64,000 nt of DNA from Fibrella aquatilis (GTDB lineage: Bacteria > Bacteroidota > Bacteroidia > Cytophagales > Spirosomataceae): assembly GCF_017353255.1 (NCBI RefSeq), contig NZ_JAFMYU010000026.1, positions 1-64,000 of the forward strand, given 5' to 3'. Numbering within the stretch: position 1 is the first letter of the stretch; every line of letters begins with the position of its first letter. Below are positions 42,368 to 52,171 of this stretch, piece by piece. Made by a program: the position numbers and the translations under genes. The notes under the pieces are model-generated. The model was not told where the DNA came from. It saw only the letters and a program-made list of their open reading frames with translations, and searched no databases.

Positions 42368-43401
42368 CTTCTCATGGACAGTCGCTGGAGGGTGCCTGGG
42401 TGGGGGTGAGGATGGAACTCGACAGCGGGTTTGCCTGTCCGTTGCCGCTGTATCTGGATGTCCGCGCCGACAGTACGTATACGCTTAGCCTGATCGACAA
42501 TGCGGCCCGCAACCCTCGCGCTACCTGGGCCATGAACGGGCAGGGGCTACGGCTCGACACGCTGCTGTTTGGCCCAAAACAAGTGCGCCTGACCGATACT
42601 GAACTGAGCCTGACGGGCAGCAGTCCCATGCTGTTTCGGCGCGTACCGGTGGTGCCCAATACGGACCTGACCGAAACCGCCGTGCAGGCGTGGCTCACTA
42701 ACCGAATCTGGCAGAAAGGTATCGTCCGATACCATTTTCACGACGGCGGGCAGGCCTGCGTGGAAGCTGTGGGTAGCCGTGACCGGGCCATCCGCTGCTG
42801 GTCGGTGGTGAGGCGGGATGGGGCGATTTTCATTATCGTGAAAGGCAACCGAATCGACTGTTCACGGAACTACGACGCGCCCATGCTGGTGGAAAAAATG
42901 ACTGCCAATACGTTGACCGTCAACGAGTTTTCTGATAAAGTAAGCAGGGTAAATCTAATGGCGCTGGGTACGTTGCCCGTCCATAAGTCGTGCGAACCGG
43001 TTGGTTTTCAGGTATGTAGTTCCTGCTTTTACGAAGTCAATGAGCGGGCCAATGAACTGGATAAGAAAGGCCCTGCCGGGCGTTTTTACGCTATCCGGCA
43101 ACGGCTTCAAGCTGCCTATGTGCCAGGTGAAGAAGCAGGCCAAACCGGCGTGGTGCAGGTGCGTTGCGTGGTGAATTGCGAAGGAGAGGCGGGGCGTTTT
43201 TCGGTCAGAACCTACGGCCCCCACTACCAGCTACTGCCTCGCAACGGGCCAACGGCCAATCAGTTGTTGCGTATCCTGCAAACCCACTTCGCCACGGGCT
43301 GGCAACCCGGTAGGGTGCGCAACATAACCCGCCCGCTCGACTACGTGGCCATCATTAATATCCGCCTTGTTGAGGGGCGCATAACCGACGTTTTTCCATG
43401 A
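42283..43401 (+). CDS. Hypothetical exported protein, start uncertain
   Basis: Up to 372 residues; family not recognised. A conserved-looking body begins near GQSLEGAWVGVRMELDSG, which resembles the first residues after a signal peptide. The only in-frame ATG upstream (42283) makes residues through palindrome F, giving CLWLIVHCTLYIVHSSHGQS, a hydrophobic stretch that could serve as a signal peptide but is encoded by the heptamer arm. ATG 42412 would give a leaderless product. The C-terminal part has CSSCFYEVNERANELDK and VVQVRCVVNCEGEAGRFSV, faintly like TonB C-terminal domains. It overlaps the TPR gene by ATGA. Confidence 0.65.
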   Translation: MINQPATVVQCCLRCLWLIVHCTLYIVHSSHGQSLEGAWVGVRMELDSGFACPLPLYLDVRADSTYTLSLIDNAARNPRATWAMNGQGLRLDTLLFGPKQVRLTDTELSLTGSSPMLFRRVPVVPNTDLTETAVQAWLTNRIWQKGIVRYHFHDGGQACVEAVGSRDRAIRCWSVVRRDGAIFIIVKGNRIDCSRNYDAPMLVEKMTANTLTVNEFSDKVSRVNLMALGTLPVHKSCEPVGFQVCSSCFYEVNERANELDKKGPAGRFYAIRQRLQAAYVPGEEAGQTGVVQVRCVVNCEGEAGRFSVRTYGPHYQLLPRNGPTANQLLRILQTHFATGWQPGRVRNITRPLDYVAIINIRLVEGRITDVFP

Positions 43402-44219
43402 TGCTCCGACTGCTTTGTTTGCTGCTGCTGCTTGCGAACCTGGCGCAGGCCCAAAACGAAAGTGCGCTGATGGAACAACTCACCCGTCGGCTTACTGAAA
43501 CGGCCAAATACAGCCGCCCGTGGGGGTATGTGTACTACCACAACTGGCTCGACAGCACGATCCGGGCGGGGGGAAAAGACATTGGCGATCATACGTTTTA
43601 CAAAGGTCTTTCGCTGCTGGAACAACGGGCCTACGACCAGGCAGTGCCACTGCTAGAAGAGGCCTGTCGGCAGCAACCCAAGCACCACGGCTACGTGGGC
43701 TGGGTGTACCTGGATATCCTCCGCGACTACCCCCGCGCGCTGACTCACTACGACGCCTACGATGCGCTAACTCCCGACGTGGACGACCGCGAAGGCGACC
43801 ATGCCGTGAGCTACCTGCGGGCCGAAATCTACCGGTTTATGGGTCGCCCGGCCGAGGCTCTGCCGGGTTATGACAAAGCCATTGCACTCATTGAAGACAA
43901 GCACGGCCCCAGCTGGGTCAACTACCGCTACTACCTGGCGCGGGGACAGGCCCGGCTGGCGCTGGGTATGGTCGATGATGCCCTGGCTGACTTCAACAAA
44001 GCCATTCCCAACAACCCCAGCAGCGCCGCATCGAGCTACTGGAAAGGCCGGGCGTTGCAGGCCCAAAATCGCCCCGTCGAGGCTCGTATGGCCTATAACG
44101 ATGCCCTGCTGTGGCTTCGAAACTCGACCGTGGAACAGGACCGCTATTATGAAGAACAGGACGCCGTTTATGAACAACAGGTAGACACGGCCCTGGCTAG
44201 TTTACCCAAATCACCCTGA
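43398..44219 (+). CDS. Exported tetratricopeptide repeat protein
   Basis: A 273-residue protein with a signal peptide (MMLRLLCLLLLLANLAQAQ) and TPR-type helical pairs from about residue 65 on: FYKGLSLLEQRAYDQAVPLL, YLDILRDYPRALTHYDAYDA, AEIYRFMGRPAEALPGYDKA and ARLALGMVDDALADFNKAIP. TPR proteins mediate protein-protein contact. It is coupled to the preceding gene by an ATGA overlap and precedes DUF58 by 11 bp. TPR proteins are common components of MoxR-DUF58-VWA loci. Confidence 0.88.
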   Translation: MMLRLLCLLLLLANLAQAQNESALMEQLTRRLTETAKYSRPWGYVYYHNWLDSTIRAGGKDIGDHTFYKGLSLLEQRAYDQAVPLLEEACRQQPKHHGYVGWVYLDILRDYPRALTHYDAYDALTPDVDDREGDHAVSYLRAEIYRFMGRPAEALPGYDKAIALIEDKHGPSWVNYRYYLARGQARLALGMVDDALADFNKAIPNNPSSAASSYWKGRALQAQNRPVEARMAYNDALLWLRNSTVEQDRYYEEQDAVYEQQVDTALASLPKSP

Positions 44220-44230
44220 TACGCTGCCGT

Positions 44231-45592
44231 ATGAAAGTTTTCCGTGCTCTGTTTGTCTCGTTGCGTCTGTGGCTGCTGCTGTTGGGGTTTGTGCTGGCAT
44301 TTGTGGTAGCCTATGCGTTTCCGCTCCTGTTTCCGGTATTGCAGATCGCCTTTGTCGTATTGCTGTTGCTGTTGCTGATCGAAGGGTTTTTGTTGTTCCG
44401 GCAGAATACGGTGGGCAGTCAGCCGGTATTTTTTGCCCGCCGCGAACTGCCCGAACGGCTGTCGAACGGCGACGACAACCCCGTTACGCTCTACCTGGAA
44501 AGCCGCTATCCGTTTGCTACGCCGGTAGAGATCATCGACGAGATTCCGGTGCAGTTTCAGCGCCGCGACGTGCTGTTTACTGCCCAACTGACCCCCAATC
44601 AGGCCCGCGCCATCCGCTACGAACTGCGTCCCACGCGCCGGGGTGAATACAGCTTCGGGGCCATCAATGTGTTTGTGATGACTCCGCTACGGCTCCTGAA
44701 ACGGCGTTTTCAGTTCGAAACGGGGCAAATGGTGCCGGTATATCCGTCGTTTCTGCAAATGCGGCAGTACGAGTTGCTGGCTGTGTCGAACCGGCTTACT
44801 GAATTGGGTATCAAGCGCATACGGCGTGTGGGCCACAGCATGGAATTTGAGCAGATCCGGCCCTATACCCAGGGCGACGACCTGCGGAGCATCAACTGGA
44901 AAGCCACCGCCCGCCGCGCCGACGTGGGGCAGGCGGGCCTGATCGTGAACGCCTACCAGGACGAACGGTCGCAGGGGGTGTATTGCCTCATAGACAAGGG
45001 GCGCGTGATGCAGTCGCCGTTTGGGGGGCTTACCCTGCTCGACTACGCCATCAACGCGTCGCTGGTGCTGAGCAACATTGCGCTTATGAAACAGGACCGC
45101 GCCGGGCTGATTACGTTTTCGGAAAGAATAGGGCAGGTGGTACCCGCCGAACGTCGGCCCGGCCACATGCAGAAGTTGCTGGAGGTGCTGTATCGGCAGA
45201 AAACGCGCTTCCTGGAAACCGATTTCGAGGCGCTTTACACAACCGTGCGTACGCAGGTGCGGCAACGGAGTTTGCTCTTGCTGTTCACCAATTTTGAAAC
45301 CCTCAACGGCCTGCAACGTCAGTTGCCTTACCTCCGCCGCCTGGCCAAAGACCACCTGCTGCTGGTCATTTTCTTCGACAACACCGAACTCCGCAGCCTG
45401 CTCGACACCCCCGCCGCCAACACCGAGGGCGTCTACATGAAAACGATTGCCGAGAAATTCGCCTACGAAAAGCGTCAGATTGTCAAGGAGTTACAGCAAT
45501 ACGGCATCGCCAGTATCCTCACCGCCCCGCAAGACCTCACCGCCAATACAGTTAATAAGTATTTAGAGTTGAAAGCGCGCGGTATGATTTGA
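44231..45592 (+). CDS. DUF58 domain protein
   Basis: A 453-residue protein. Two N-terminal transmembrane helices (residues about 10-60) precede the DUF58 core with the characteristic EFEQIRPYTQGDDLRSINWK followed by ATARR, and a C-terminal VWA-like fold. DUF58 proteins work with MoxR ATPases, possibly in metal-dependent protein maturation or stress tolerance. It closes the cluster that began with RDD and SpoIIM; palindrome G lies downstream. Confidence 0.93.
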   Translation: MKVFRALFVSLRLWLLLLGFVLAFVVAYAFPLLFPVLQIAFVVLLLLLLIEGFLLFRQNTVGSQPVFFARRELPERLSNGDDNPVTLYLESRYPFATPVEIIDEIPVQFQRRDVLFTAQLTPNQARAIRYELRPTRRGEYSFGAINVFVMTPLRLLKRRFQFETGQMVPVYPSFLQMRQYELLAVSNRLTELGIKRIRRVGHSMEFEQIRPYTQGDDLRSINWKATARRADVGQAGLIVNAYQDERSQGVYCLIDKGRVMQSPFGGLTLLDYAINASLVLSNIALMKQDRAGLITFSERIGQVVPAERRPGHMQKLLEVLYRQKTRFLETDFEALYTTVRTQVRQRSLLLLFTNFETLNGLQRQLPYLRRLAKDHLLLVIFFDNTELRSLLDTPAANTEGVYMKTIAEKFAYEKRQIVKELQQYGIASILTAPQDLTANTVNKYLELKARGMI

Positions 45593-45636
45593 AGAGAGTG
45601 GTAAGTGATAAGTGGTGAGTTTGCCTTCGCCAGGGC

Positions 45637-45753
45637 ATTGCTTTCGCGTGGCCCTTCGACAGGCTCAGGGTGACACGCCAGTAGAGCAATCTCAACAAGT
45701 TGATTCAAGGTCATTGTCACCCTGAGCCTGTCGAAGGGCTACGCGAAAGCAAT
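45637..45753. repeat. Palindrome G with a widespread intergenic repeat
   Basis: Arms 45637-45674 and 45716-45753 match at 37 of 38 positions. They contain cccttcgacaggctcaggg and its reverse complement, a motif I recall as common in intergenic DNA of many bacteria. Outside them lies a heptamer tract (gtggtaa, gtgataa, gtggtga on the left; actcacc units on the right at about 45769-45799). It fills the DUF58-MMPL gap. Confidence 0.85.
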
Positions 45754-45845
45754 ACGCCTGCGGCAGCAAACTCACCACTCACCGTTCAGCACTCACCACT
45801 CCCTTCCCACTCATGCGCTAACTTGCGCCCTGAATTACGTCCGTT

Positions 45846-48212
45846 ATGATTTGGTCTCGCATTGCCCGCTTTATCCTCTCCAATCGTTTGTTGCTGCTGC
45901 TGATCGTGCTGGTCGGTACGGTGTTTATGGGCTACCGGGCTTCGCGCGTGAAGTTCTCCTACGAATACGCCCAGATCCTACCCACCATCGACCCTGATTA
46001 CATTCGGTATCAGGCGTTTAAGCAGCGCTTTGGCGAAGACGGCAACGTGATGGTAGTCGGTATCGAGACCGATTCGATGTACCGCCTGCCCTTCCTGACC
46101 GACTGGCAACAGCTCACCCGGCAGATCAAAGCCATCGACGGTATCCGCGACGTGGTGGCCAATACAGGCCTCTACACCATTGTGCTCAACGACAGCACCG
46201 ACCAGTTTCAGTTCAAACCCATCAGCACACAACTACCTGTTAGTCAGGTCGAAGCAGACAGTTTGCAGCGCACCATCAGCCGGTTGCCGTTCTACCAGGG
46301 CCTCGTAACTGATTCGTCGGGGCGGGCGCACCTGATGGCTATTTCCTTCGACCAAAAAAAGCTGAACACCAAGGGGCGCATTGCTACCGTGCGGCAGATC
46401 GAAAAGCTGGCCCTGGCTTTCGGGGAGCGGCATAAACTCACGGCCCACATGTCGGGACTGCCGTTTATCCGCACCGAGTTTACGGCCAAAGTAAGCAACG
46501 AAATGTTCCTGTTTTTTGGGCTGGCATTCCTGGTTACGGCCCTCATTTTGCTGTTCTTTTTCCGGTCGTGGGTGGTGGTGGGCATCACCATGGTGGTCGT
46601 TACGGTGGGCGTGGTCTGGACGGTGGGCTACATGTCGCTGTTTGGGTATACGATCACCATTTTGTCGGGACTGATTCCGCCGCTGATCATCGTGATCGGG
46701 GTGCCCAACGCCATCTTTCTGCTCAACCGCTACCATAGCGAACTGGGCCGGGGGCTGTCGCAGCACGACGCCCTCACGGTGGCCATTACGAAGGTGGGTG
46801 AGACCACGTTTTTTGCCAACGTCACCACGTCCATCGGCTTCTTCGTGTTCTACTTCACCAGCAGCCCACTCCTGCTCGAATTCGGACTGGTAGCCTCGCT
46901 GGGGGTGATGAGCACATACTTGATTTCGCTCATACTCATCCCGCTGGCATTCAGCCGGTTAGCCGTACCGACGGAACAACAGCGCAGCCATTTGGATAAG
47001 CCATTGCTGACTCGTTTTCTGGTCTGGGTAGACCACCTCGTACACCACCGCCGCCCGGCCATTTATACCTTCGTGGGTACATTTGTGGTGCTGGGGCTGG
47101 TGGGTATGAGCCTGGTGAAAGCCGTTGGCTACGTAGTGGATGACCTGCCCAAAAACGACCCCATTTATACCGACCTGAAGTACTTCGAAAAGACCTACCA
47201 CGGCGTGCTGCCACTGGAAGTAAGCATCGACGCGGGCCGGGCCGGGCGGGTGCTCACACCCCAGACGCTGACCAAAATCAAGCTGCTGCAACGCGAATTT
47301 GCCCGCCACCCGGAGTTTGCCCGGCCGCTGTCGGTGGTAGAGGCGGTGAAGTTTTTTTACCAGGCCTACCGGGGGGGCGACCCGCGCTACTACATCCTGC
47401 CGCCCGCGCTGGAGATGGCCAAGCTGCAACGCTACACAAGCCAAATGGGCACGGGCACCTCGCGGTCGGGCAGCGTAAGCCTGAAATCATACGTCGATTC
47501 GTCGCGGCGCTACACGCGGGTAAGTTTTCAGGTGGCCGACGTGGGCACCGCCCGCCTCCACACGCTCATTGATGAACTGCAACCCCGCGCCGATTCGATC
47601 TTCAATTACAACCGCGATACCGGTCAGTGGGTGGACGCTGCTGACCGGTATACCATCAACCTCACGGGCAACAGCGTGGTGTTTGAACGGGGTAACCAGT
47701 ACCTGCTGCGCAACCTGGCCGAAAGCACCTTGCTGGCCATTTTCCTGGTCTCCATCGTGCTCGTGATCCTCCTCCGCGACGTGCGGCTGAGCCTGATTGC
47801 CATTTTGCCAAGCGTGGTGCCACTGATCGTGACGGCGGGGCTGATGGGTTATTTCGGCATTCATCTCAAGCCGTCTACCATCCTGATTTTCAGCATCGCC
47901 TTCGGCCTTTCCTCCGACGGTACGATCTATTTCATCACCAAATACCGCGACGAACTCACGCGGGGGCAGGCCACCGTAGCCGAGGCTATTTCGCGTACCA
48001 TCCGCCAAACGGGCGTCAGTATGGTCTACACGGCCTTTATTCTCTTCGTGGGCTTCGCCATTTTCACCGCCTCTACTTTTCAGGGTACCGTGGCGCTGGG
48101 TATCCTGGTCTCCATCACCTTGCTCATGGGCATGACCGCCAACCTCGTCTTGCTCCCCGCTTTTTTATTGACGGTGTATGAACGGCGGCGGAAGAAAGAA
48201 GCAGTTGGTTAG
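45846..48212 (+). CDS. MMPL/RND family transporter
   Basis: A 788-residue transporter in two halves, each with a large extracytoplasmic domain and a group of helices. The first sterol-sensing-like helix set is at about residues 215-365 (LTALILLFFFRSWVVVGITM onward), the second at about 620-780 (LLAIFLVSIVLVILLRDVRL, AFGLSSDGTIYFITKYRDEL). The closest general type is the MMPL/HpnN-like group, which exports lipids or hydrophobic compounds. No membrane fusion or outer-membrane partner is adjacent, unlike the tripartite pump near 62 kb. Substrate unknown. Confidence 0.9.
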   Translation: MIWSRIARFILSNRLLLLLIVLVGTVFMGYRASRVKFSYEYAQILPTIDPDYIRYQAFKQRFGEDGNVMVVGIETDSMYRLPFLTDWQQLTRQIKAIDGIRDVVANTGLYTIVLNDSTDQFQFKPISTQLPVSQVEADSLQRTISRLPFYQGLVTDSSGRAHLMAISFDQKKLNTKGRIATVRQIEKLALAFGERHKLTAHMSGLPFIRTEFTAKVSNEMFLFFGLAFLVTALILLFFFRSWVVVGITMVVVTVGVVWTVGYMSLFGYTITILSGLIPPLIIVIGVPNAIFLLNRYHSELGRGLSQHDALTVAITKVGETTFFANVTTSIGFFVFYFTSSPLLLEFGLVASLGVMSTYLISLILIPLAFSRLAVPTEQQRSHLDKPLLTRFLVWVDHLVHHRRPAIYTFVGTFVVLGLVGMSLVKAVGYVVDDLPKNDPIYTDLKYFEKTYHGVLPLEVSIDAGRAGRVLTPQTLTKIKLLQREFARHPEFARPLSVVEAVKFFYQAYRGGDPRYYILPPALEMAKLQRYTSQMGTGTSRSGSVSLKSYVDSSRRYTRVSFQVADVGTARLHTLIDELQPRADSIFNYNRDTGQWVDAADRYTINLTGNSVVFERGNQYLLRNLAESTLLAIFLVSIVLVILLRDVRLSLIAILPSVVPLIVTAGLMGYFGIHLKPSTILIFSIAFGLSSDGTIYFITKYRDELTRGQATVAEAISRTIRQTGVSMVYTAFILFVGFAIFTASTFQGTVALGILVSITLLMGMTANLVLLPAFLLTVYERRRKKEAVG

Positions 48213-48269
48213 TAGTCATTGGTCATTCAGTAGCTGGATACGACCAATGGCCAATGACCAATGACTACT
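48211..48269. repeat. Heptad-armed palindrome H
   Basis: Perfect 17-bp arms (48211-48227 and 48253-48269) with a 25-nt interior. Units are agtcatt, ggtcatt on the left; ccaatgg, ccaatga, ccaatga on the right. The left arm overlaps the TAG stop codon of the transporter gene. Confidence 0.82.
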
Positions 48270-48344
48270 TATTTCCGCTACGCTCCAATCTGAGCATGAG
48301 CATTTTACGTAAGTGGTAATTCTCACCCTTACCTACATTCCTAC

Positions 48345-51300
48345 GTGCTCCGACCTACTCTACAGCGGCGTTGCCTCCTGATTCTGGTCGGGCTGTTTAG
48401 CAGCGTGGCGGGGTGGGCGCAGCCGGGGTCGTCGGTGTTGCAAACGGGGGTATGGGTAAAAATTGGCGTGACGGGTACGGGAATTATTCGGCTTGATCAG
48501 GCGCTGCTGACCAGGGTTAATGGGGCCTTCGCCACGGCCGACCCGCGCCTGTTTCGGCTTTATGGCAACGGCGGCGCGCCCCTGCCGCAACCCAACGCCA
48601 CCCCCCGCCCGGTCGATCTGCTGGAAAACGCCATCCAAATCACGGGCGAAGCCGACGGCCGTTTCGATCCCTCCGACGCAGTCCTGTTTTTTGGCCAAAG
48701 CACCACCACTATTCTCGACAACGGCGCCGGCCAACCCCTCACGCATCAACTCAACCCCTACGCCGACACTACCTTCTATTTTCTAACCATCGGTACCTCT
48801 GCCGGGCTGCGGGTAGCCAACCGGGCAGTGGGTAGCACCATCGGCACCCCCATCTCTACCTACGACGACTACCTGTTTCACGAGGCTGAACGGGTGAAGC
48901 CGCTGCCGTCGGGGCGGTTCTGGCTGGGCGAAGCATTTCAGGGGGAACTGTCTCAGCGTCAGACTATTGATTTCGCTGCACCGGGCCGGGTACCCAATAC
49001 GCCTGTGGTGGTGCGGTCGGCGGTGATGGCTTCCTCAACAGCGTCGACTACATATTTTTTGCAGCTTAATGGCGCCAACGTTGGCAGCCAAACGGTAGAG
49101 CCGGTAGCCGATGCCCTCACGCGTTACACTACGCGGGGGATGCTCAACACCAGCACGTTCACCACCACACCGACGGGTGCCGACCCGCAGCTTTCCGTCC
49201 TGCTCACGTCGAGCCGAAAGGGTGGGGCAGGGTCGTCGGGCTACCTCGATTTCGTGTCTGTTCAGTATCAGCGCGAACTTCGGCAGTATGAACAACCCAC
49301 GGTGGTGCGGACTAGAGGAGGGCGATTTTTGGCGAAACAGGCCACGACCGCGCTGCGCATCTGGGACATAACCAACCCCCTGCGGCCTGTGCAGCAGGCC
49401 TACGCGCTGACGGGGTCAGCGGCCACCTGGTCGTCGGATAGTGCGGCGCGGCAGACGTACCTGCTTTTTACCGATGCCCAAACCGGCCTACCAGCATCGG
49501 TCAGGCCGCTGGCGAACCAGAACCTACGCGGCCAACCAACGCCTAACCTGCTGATTGTGACACCGTTGGCGTGGCGGGCCGAAGCCGAACGGCTGGCGCA
49601 ATTTCGGCGAACCAACGATAGCCTGTCGGTGCTGGTGGTGACTACGCAACAGGTCTATAACGAGTTTGGCAGTGGTCAGCCCGACCCCACGGCTATCCGC
49701 GATATGTGCCGGTATTTTTATCGGAAAAACCCACCAACGGCCGTTGGGCAGGGCCTCAACTATTTGCTCCTGTTTGGCGATGCCACCTACGATTACCGCA
49801 ACATCGAAGCGTATTTGTCGCCCGCCGAGCAGGCCAACACGGTGCCTGTCTATGAAAGCAGCGAGTCGCTGCACCCGCTGCTGAGCTTTTCGTCCGACGA
49901 TTATTTTGGGTTTCTGAAAGATACCGACGGCGAGTGGGCCGAGAATTTCACCGGCGACCAACGGCTCGATATCGGCGTGGGTCGGTTGCCGGTTAAGTCG
50001 CCTGAAGAAGCTAAGGCACTGGTTGACAAGTTAATACGCTACGCCACGGACAAAACCACGCTCGGCAACTGGCGGTCGCAGCTGCTGCTCGTGGCCGACG
50101 ATGGTGACGACAATATTCATCAGCGTGATGCCGACCAACTGGCCACTTACGTAGAAGCTCACGCCCCGGCCTATCACCCCGACCGCCTGTTTATCGACCA
50201 GTTTCCGCGCACCACCGACACCGTGGGGACGCAACTGGTGCCCAAATCACCGCGTGTGAACGCGCTGCTCCGGCAGGCCATGCAAGACGGGCGGCTCATC
50301 ATCAACTACACTGGTCACGGGGGCATTCGGGAGTGGGCGCAGGAGCAGGTGCTGACCCTGAAAGACATCCTGACTACCCCCACCACGCGCCTGCCCCTGT
50401 TCGTGACGGCCACCTGCGAGTTTGGCCGCTACGACGACCCCACCAGCAATTCGGGAGCCGAAATTGCCCTCCTGAACTCTACGGGCGGGGGTATCGGGCT
50501 GCTGACCACCACCCGGCCCGTGTTTGCCGACAAAAACCTGCTGCTGAATCAGGCGTTTTACCGAACCGTGTTCCGCCCGAAAGCAGGCCGGATGCCCCGG
50601 CTCGGCGACGTGATCCGGGCCACCAAAGACAGTAGCCTGGCGGGGGTGCAAAACCGGAATTTCGCCCTCCTCGGCGACCCGTCTATGCGCCTGGCTTACC
50701 CCCGCGCCGACGTAGTGCTTACCCAACTGAACGGCCGCCCGCTGGCAACCCCCGCCACCGACACCCTGCGGGCACTTCAGCGCGTAACGCTCACGGGCGA
50801 AGTCCGCCAACCCGGTAGTGGGCAACCCCTGACCGATTTTTCGGGAACGGCGCAGATCATGCTCTACGACAAGCCCGCCAGCCTGACCACGCTGGGGGTT
50901 GAAGGCAATGCCAAAATGACGTTTCGGTCCTACACCAACCTGCTCTTTTCCGGGCAGGTGCGGGTGCTGAACGGACAATTTCAGGTGCAGTTGAGCCTGC
51001 CCAAAGACCTCGACCTCACCGTGGGGCCGGGCCGACTGTACGCCTATGCCCTCCGTAACGATGGCCTGCTTGATGCAGTTGGAGCCGCCGATTTGCCCAT
51101 TGGTGGCGTGACCGCCCTACCTATTGCTGACGGGCAACCACCCTCCATCCGCCTGTCGCTGGCCGATACGCTGACCACCAAACCGCTGCCAACCGTGGCT
51201 GGCCCAGACGTTACGTTACTGATCGAACTAGCTGATAACGAGGGTGTTAATTTGTCACAGTCGGTGAAAAGTCACGCCATGAGCGGGCAACTCGACAGCC

Positions 51301-51791
51301 GCGAACCGGTACTACTGAGCCAATACTACACCGCCACCACCCCCGACGGGCGGCAGGGGCGCGTGCGATACGTGATCACTGGCCTGGACAATGGTACCCA
51401 CACGATTCGCGTGACGGCCTATGATTTGAGCAACAACGCTGCCGATGCCACGCTGACCTTTGTCGTAACCGATAAACCACCGCTAACCCTGCAATCGCTG
51501 ACGGCCTACCCCAACCCGTTTTCTGACAAAGCCACCATCAGCGCCACCCACAACCGCCCCGGTGAAAGCCTGGACTGGTCGTTGGTGGTGTTCGACGCGG
51601 CGGGTAAGCTTATCAGCGAAACCCAGGGGCCGTGCACCAACTGCCCAACGCCCTTTGTGCTTCCCGGCTGGGGACGCAGCAGCAGCGGCAGCACGCTCAC
51701 CAATGGGCTGTACATCTACAAGTTACAGCTCCGTTCAGTGGGCGACGGGACCACGGCTACCGGTAGTGGGAAACTGATACTGGTTCGGTAG
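48345..51791 (+). CDS. porU: Type IX secretion sortase PorU
   Basis: A 1148-residue C25 gingipain-family peptidase that cleaves and attaches type IX cargo at the cell surface. The signal peptide ends near GWAQ. Catalytic His658 (NYTGHGGIREW) and Cys691 (FVTATCEFGRYDD) are in place; substrate-cleft segments VLVVTTQQVYNEFGSGQPDP and DYFGFLKD precede them. The C-terminal segment from LTAYPNPFSDKATI is itself a sorting-like domain. The apparent start is GTG at 48345. porV, often adjacent, is not found downstream. Confidence 0.93.
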   Translation: MLRPTLQRRCLLILVGLFSSVAGWAQPGSSVLQTGVWVKIGVTGTGIIRLDQALLTRVNGAFATADPRLFRLYGNGGAPLPQPNATPRPVDLLENAIQITGEADGRFDPSDAVLFFGQSTTTILDNGAGQPLTHQLNPYADTTFYFLTIGTSAGLRVANRAVGSTIGTPISTYDDYLFHEAERVKPLPSGRFWLGEAFQGELSQRQTIDFAAPGRVPNTPVVVRSAVMASSTASTTYFLQLNGANVGSQTVEPVADALTRYTTRGMLNTSTFTTTPTGADPQLSVLLTSSRKGGAGSSGYLDFVSVQYQRELRQYEQPTVVRTRGGRFLAKQATTALRIWDITNPLRPVQQAYALTGSAATWSSDSAARQTYLLFTDAQTGLPASVRPLANQNLRGQPTPNLLIVTPLAWRAEAERLAQFRRTNDSLSVLVVTTQQVYNEFGSGQPDPTAIRDMCRYFYRKNPPTAVGQGLNYLLLFGDATYDYRNIEAYLSPAEQANTVPVYESSESLHPLLSFSSDDYFGFLKDTDGEWAENFTGDQRLDIGVGRLPVKSPEEAKALVDKLIRYATDKTTLGNWRSQLLLVADDGDDNIHQRDADQLATYVEAHAPAYHPDRLFIDQFPRTTDTVGTQLVPKSPRVNALLRQAMQDGRLIINYTGHGGIREWAQEQVLTLKDILTTPTTRLPLFVTATCEFGRYDDPTSNSGAEIALLNSTGGGIGLLTTTRPVFADKNLLLNQAFYRTVFRPKAGRMPRLGDVIRATKDSSLAGVQNRNFALLGDPSMRLAYPRADVVLTQLNGRPLATPATDTLRALQRVTLTGEVRQPGSGQPLTDFSGTAQIMLYDKPASLTTLGVEGNAKMTFRSYTNLLFSGQVRVLNGQFQVQLSLPKDLDLTVGPGRLYAYALRNDGLLDAVGAADLPIGGVTALPIADGQPPSIRLSLADTLTTKPLPTVAGPDVTLLIELADNEGVNLSQSVKSHAMSGQLDSREPVLLSQYYTATTPDGRQGRVRYVITGLDNGTHTIRVTAYDLSNNAADATLTFVVTDKPPLTLQSLTAYPNPFSDKATISATHNRPGESLDWSLVVFDAAGKLISETQGPCTNCPTPFVLPGWGRSSSGSTLTNGLYIYKLQLRSVGDGTTATGSGKLILVR

Positions 51792-52171
51792 GTTATTTAC
51801 CTCCTCGTTCACATTAAAATTGATGGCTGTGCGTATTGCCTAAAACAGCCTCAGTGCTGGTAGAAAGGGCATAAATGCCATTATTGGCAGAGGTCAATTT
51901 GTACTTAAGCAAATTTTAATGGCCGTTAGCGAATCTTTTTAAATCCAGCTGTCAGCAAAGAGCGTACGTACAAAATCTCAGATAAATTACTGAATTACAG
52001 CAAGTTAATTCGAGCGCCGTTTGTGGATACAGTCGACTGAACTGTATCTATACCTATAGGTAAAACTGAGTAAATACACTGGTAACGAACCCGTCTGATT
52101 TATACCGAGAAAGGGTCATTCCAGTTGATGAGGATAGTTTTTAACCAATACAAACCAATCTCCTTTTACGT
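51792..52171. other. 380-bp gene-free AT-rich interval
   Basis: No gene or strong promoter was seen. It contains a small hairpin gatacagt / actgtatc near 52026-52048 and tgccattattggca near 51877. The AT content is higher than in neighbouring genes, as expected of a control region for the lipoprotein and DUF4331 genes that follow, but no TAnnTTTG box was found. Confidence 0.5.
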
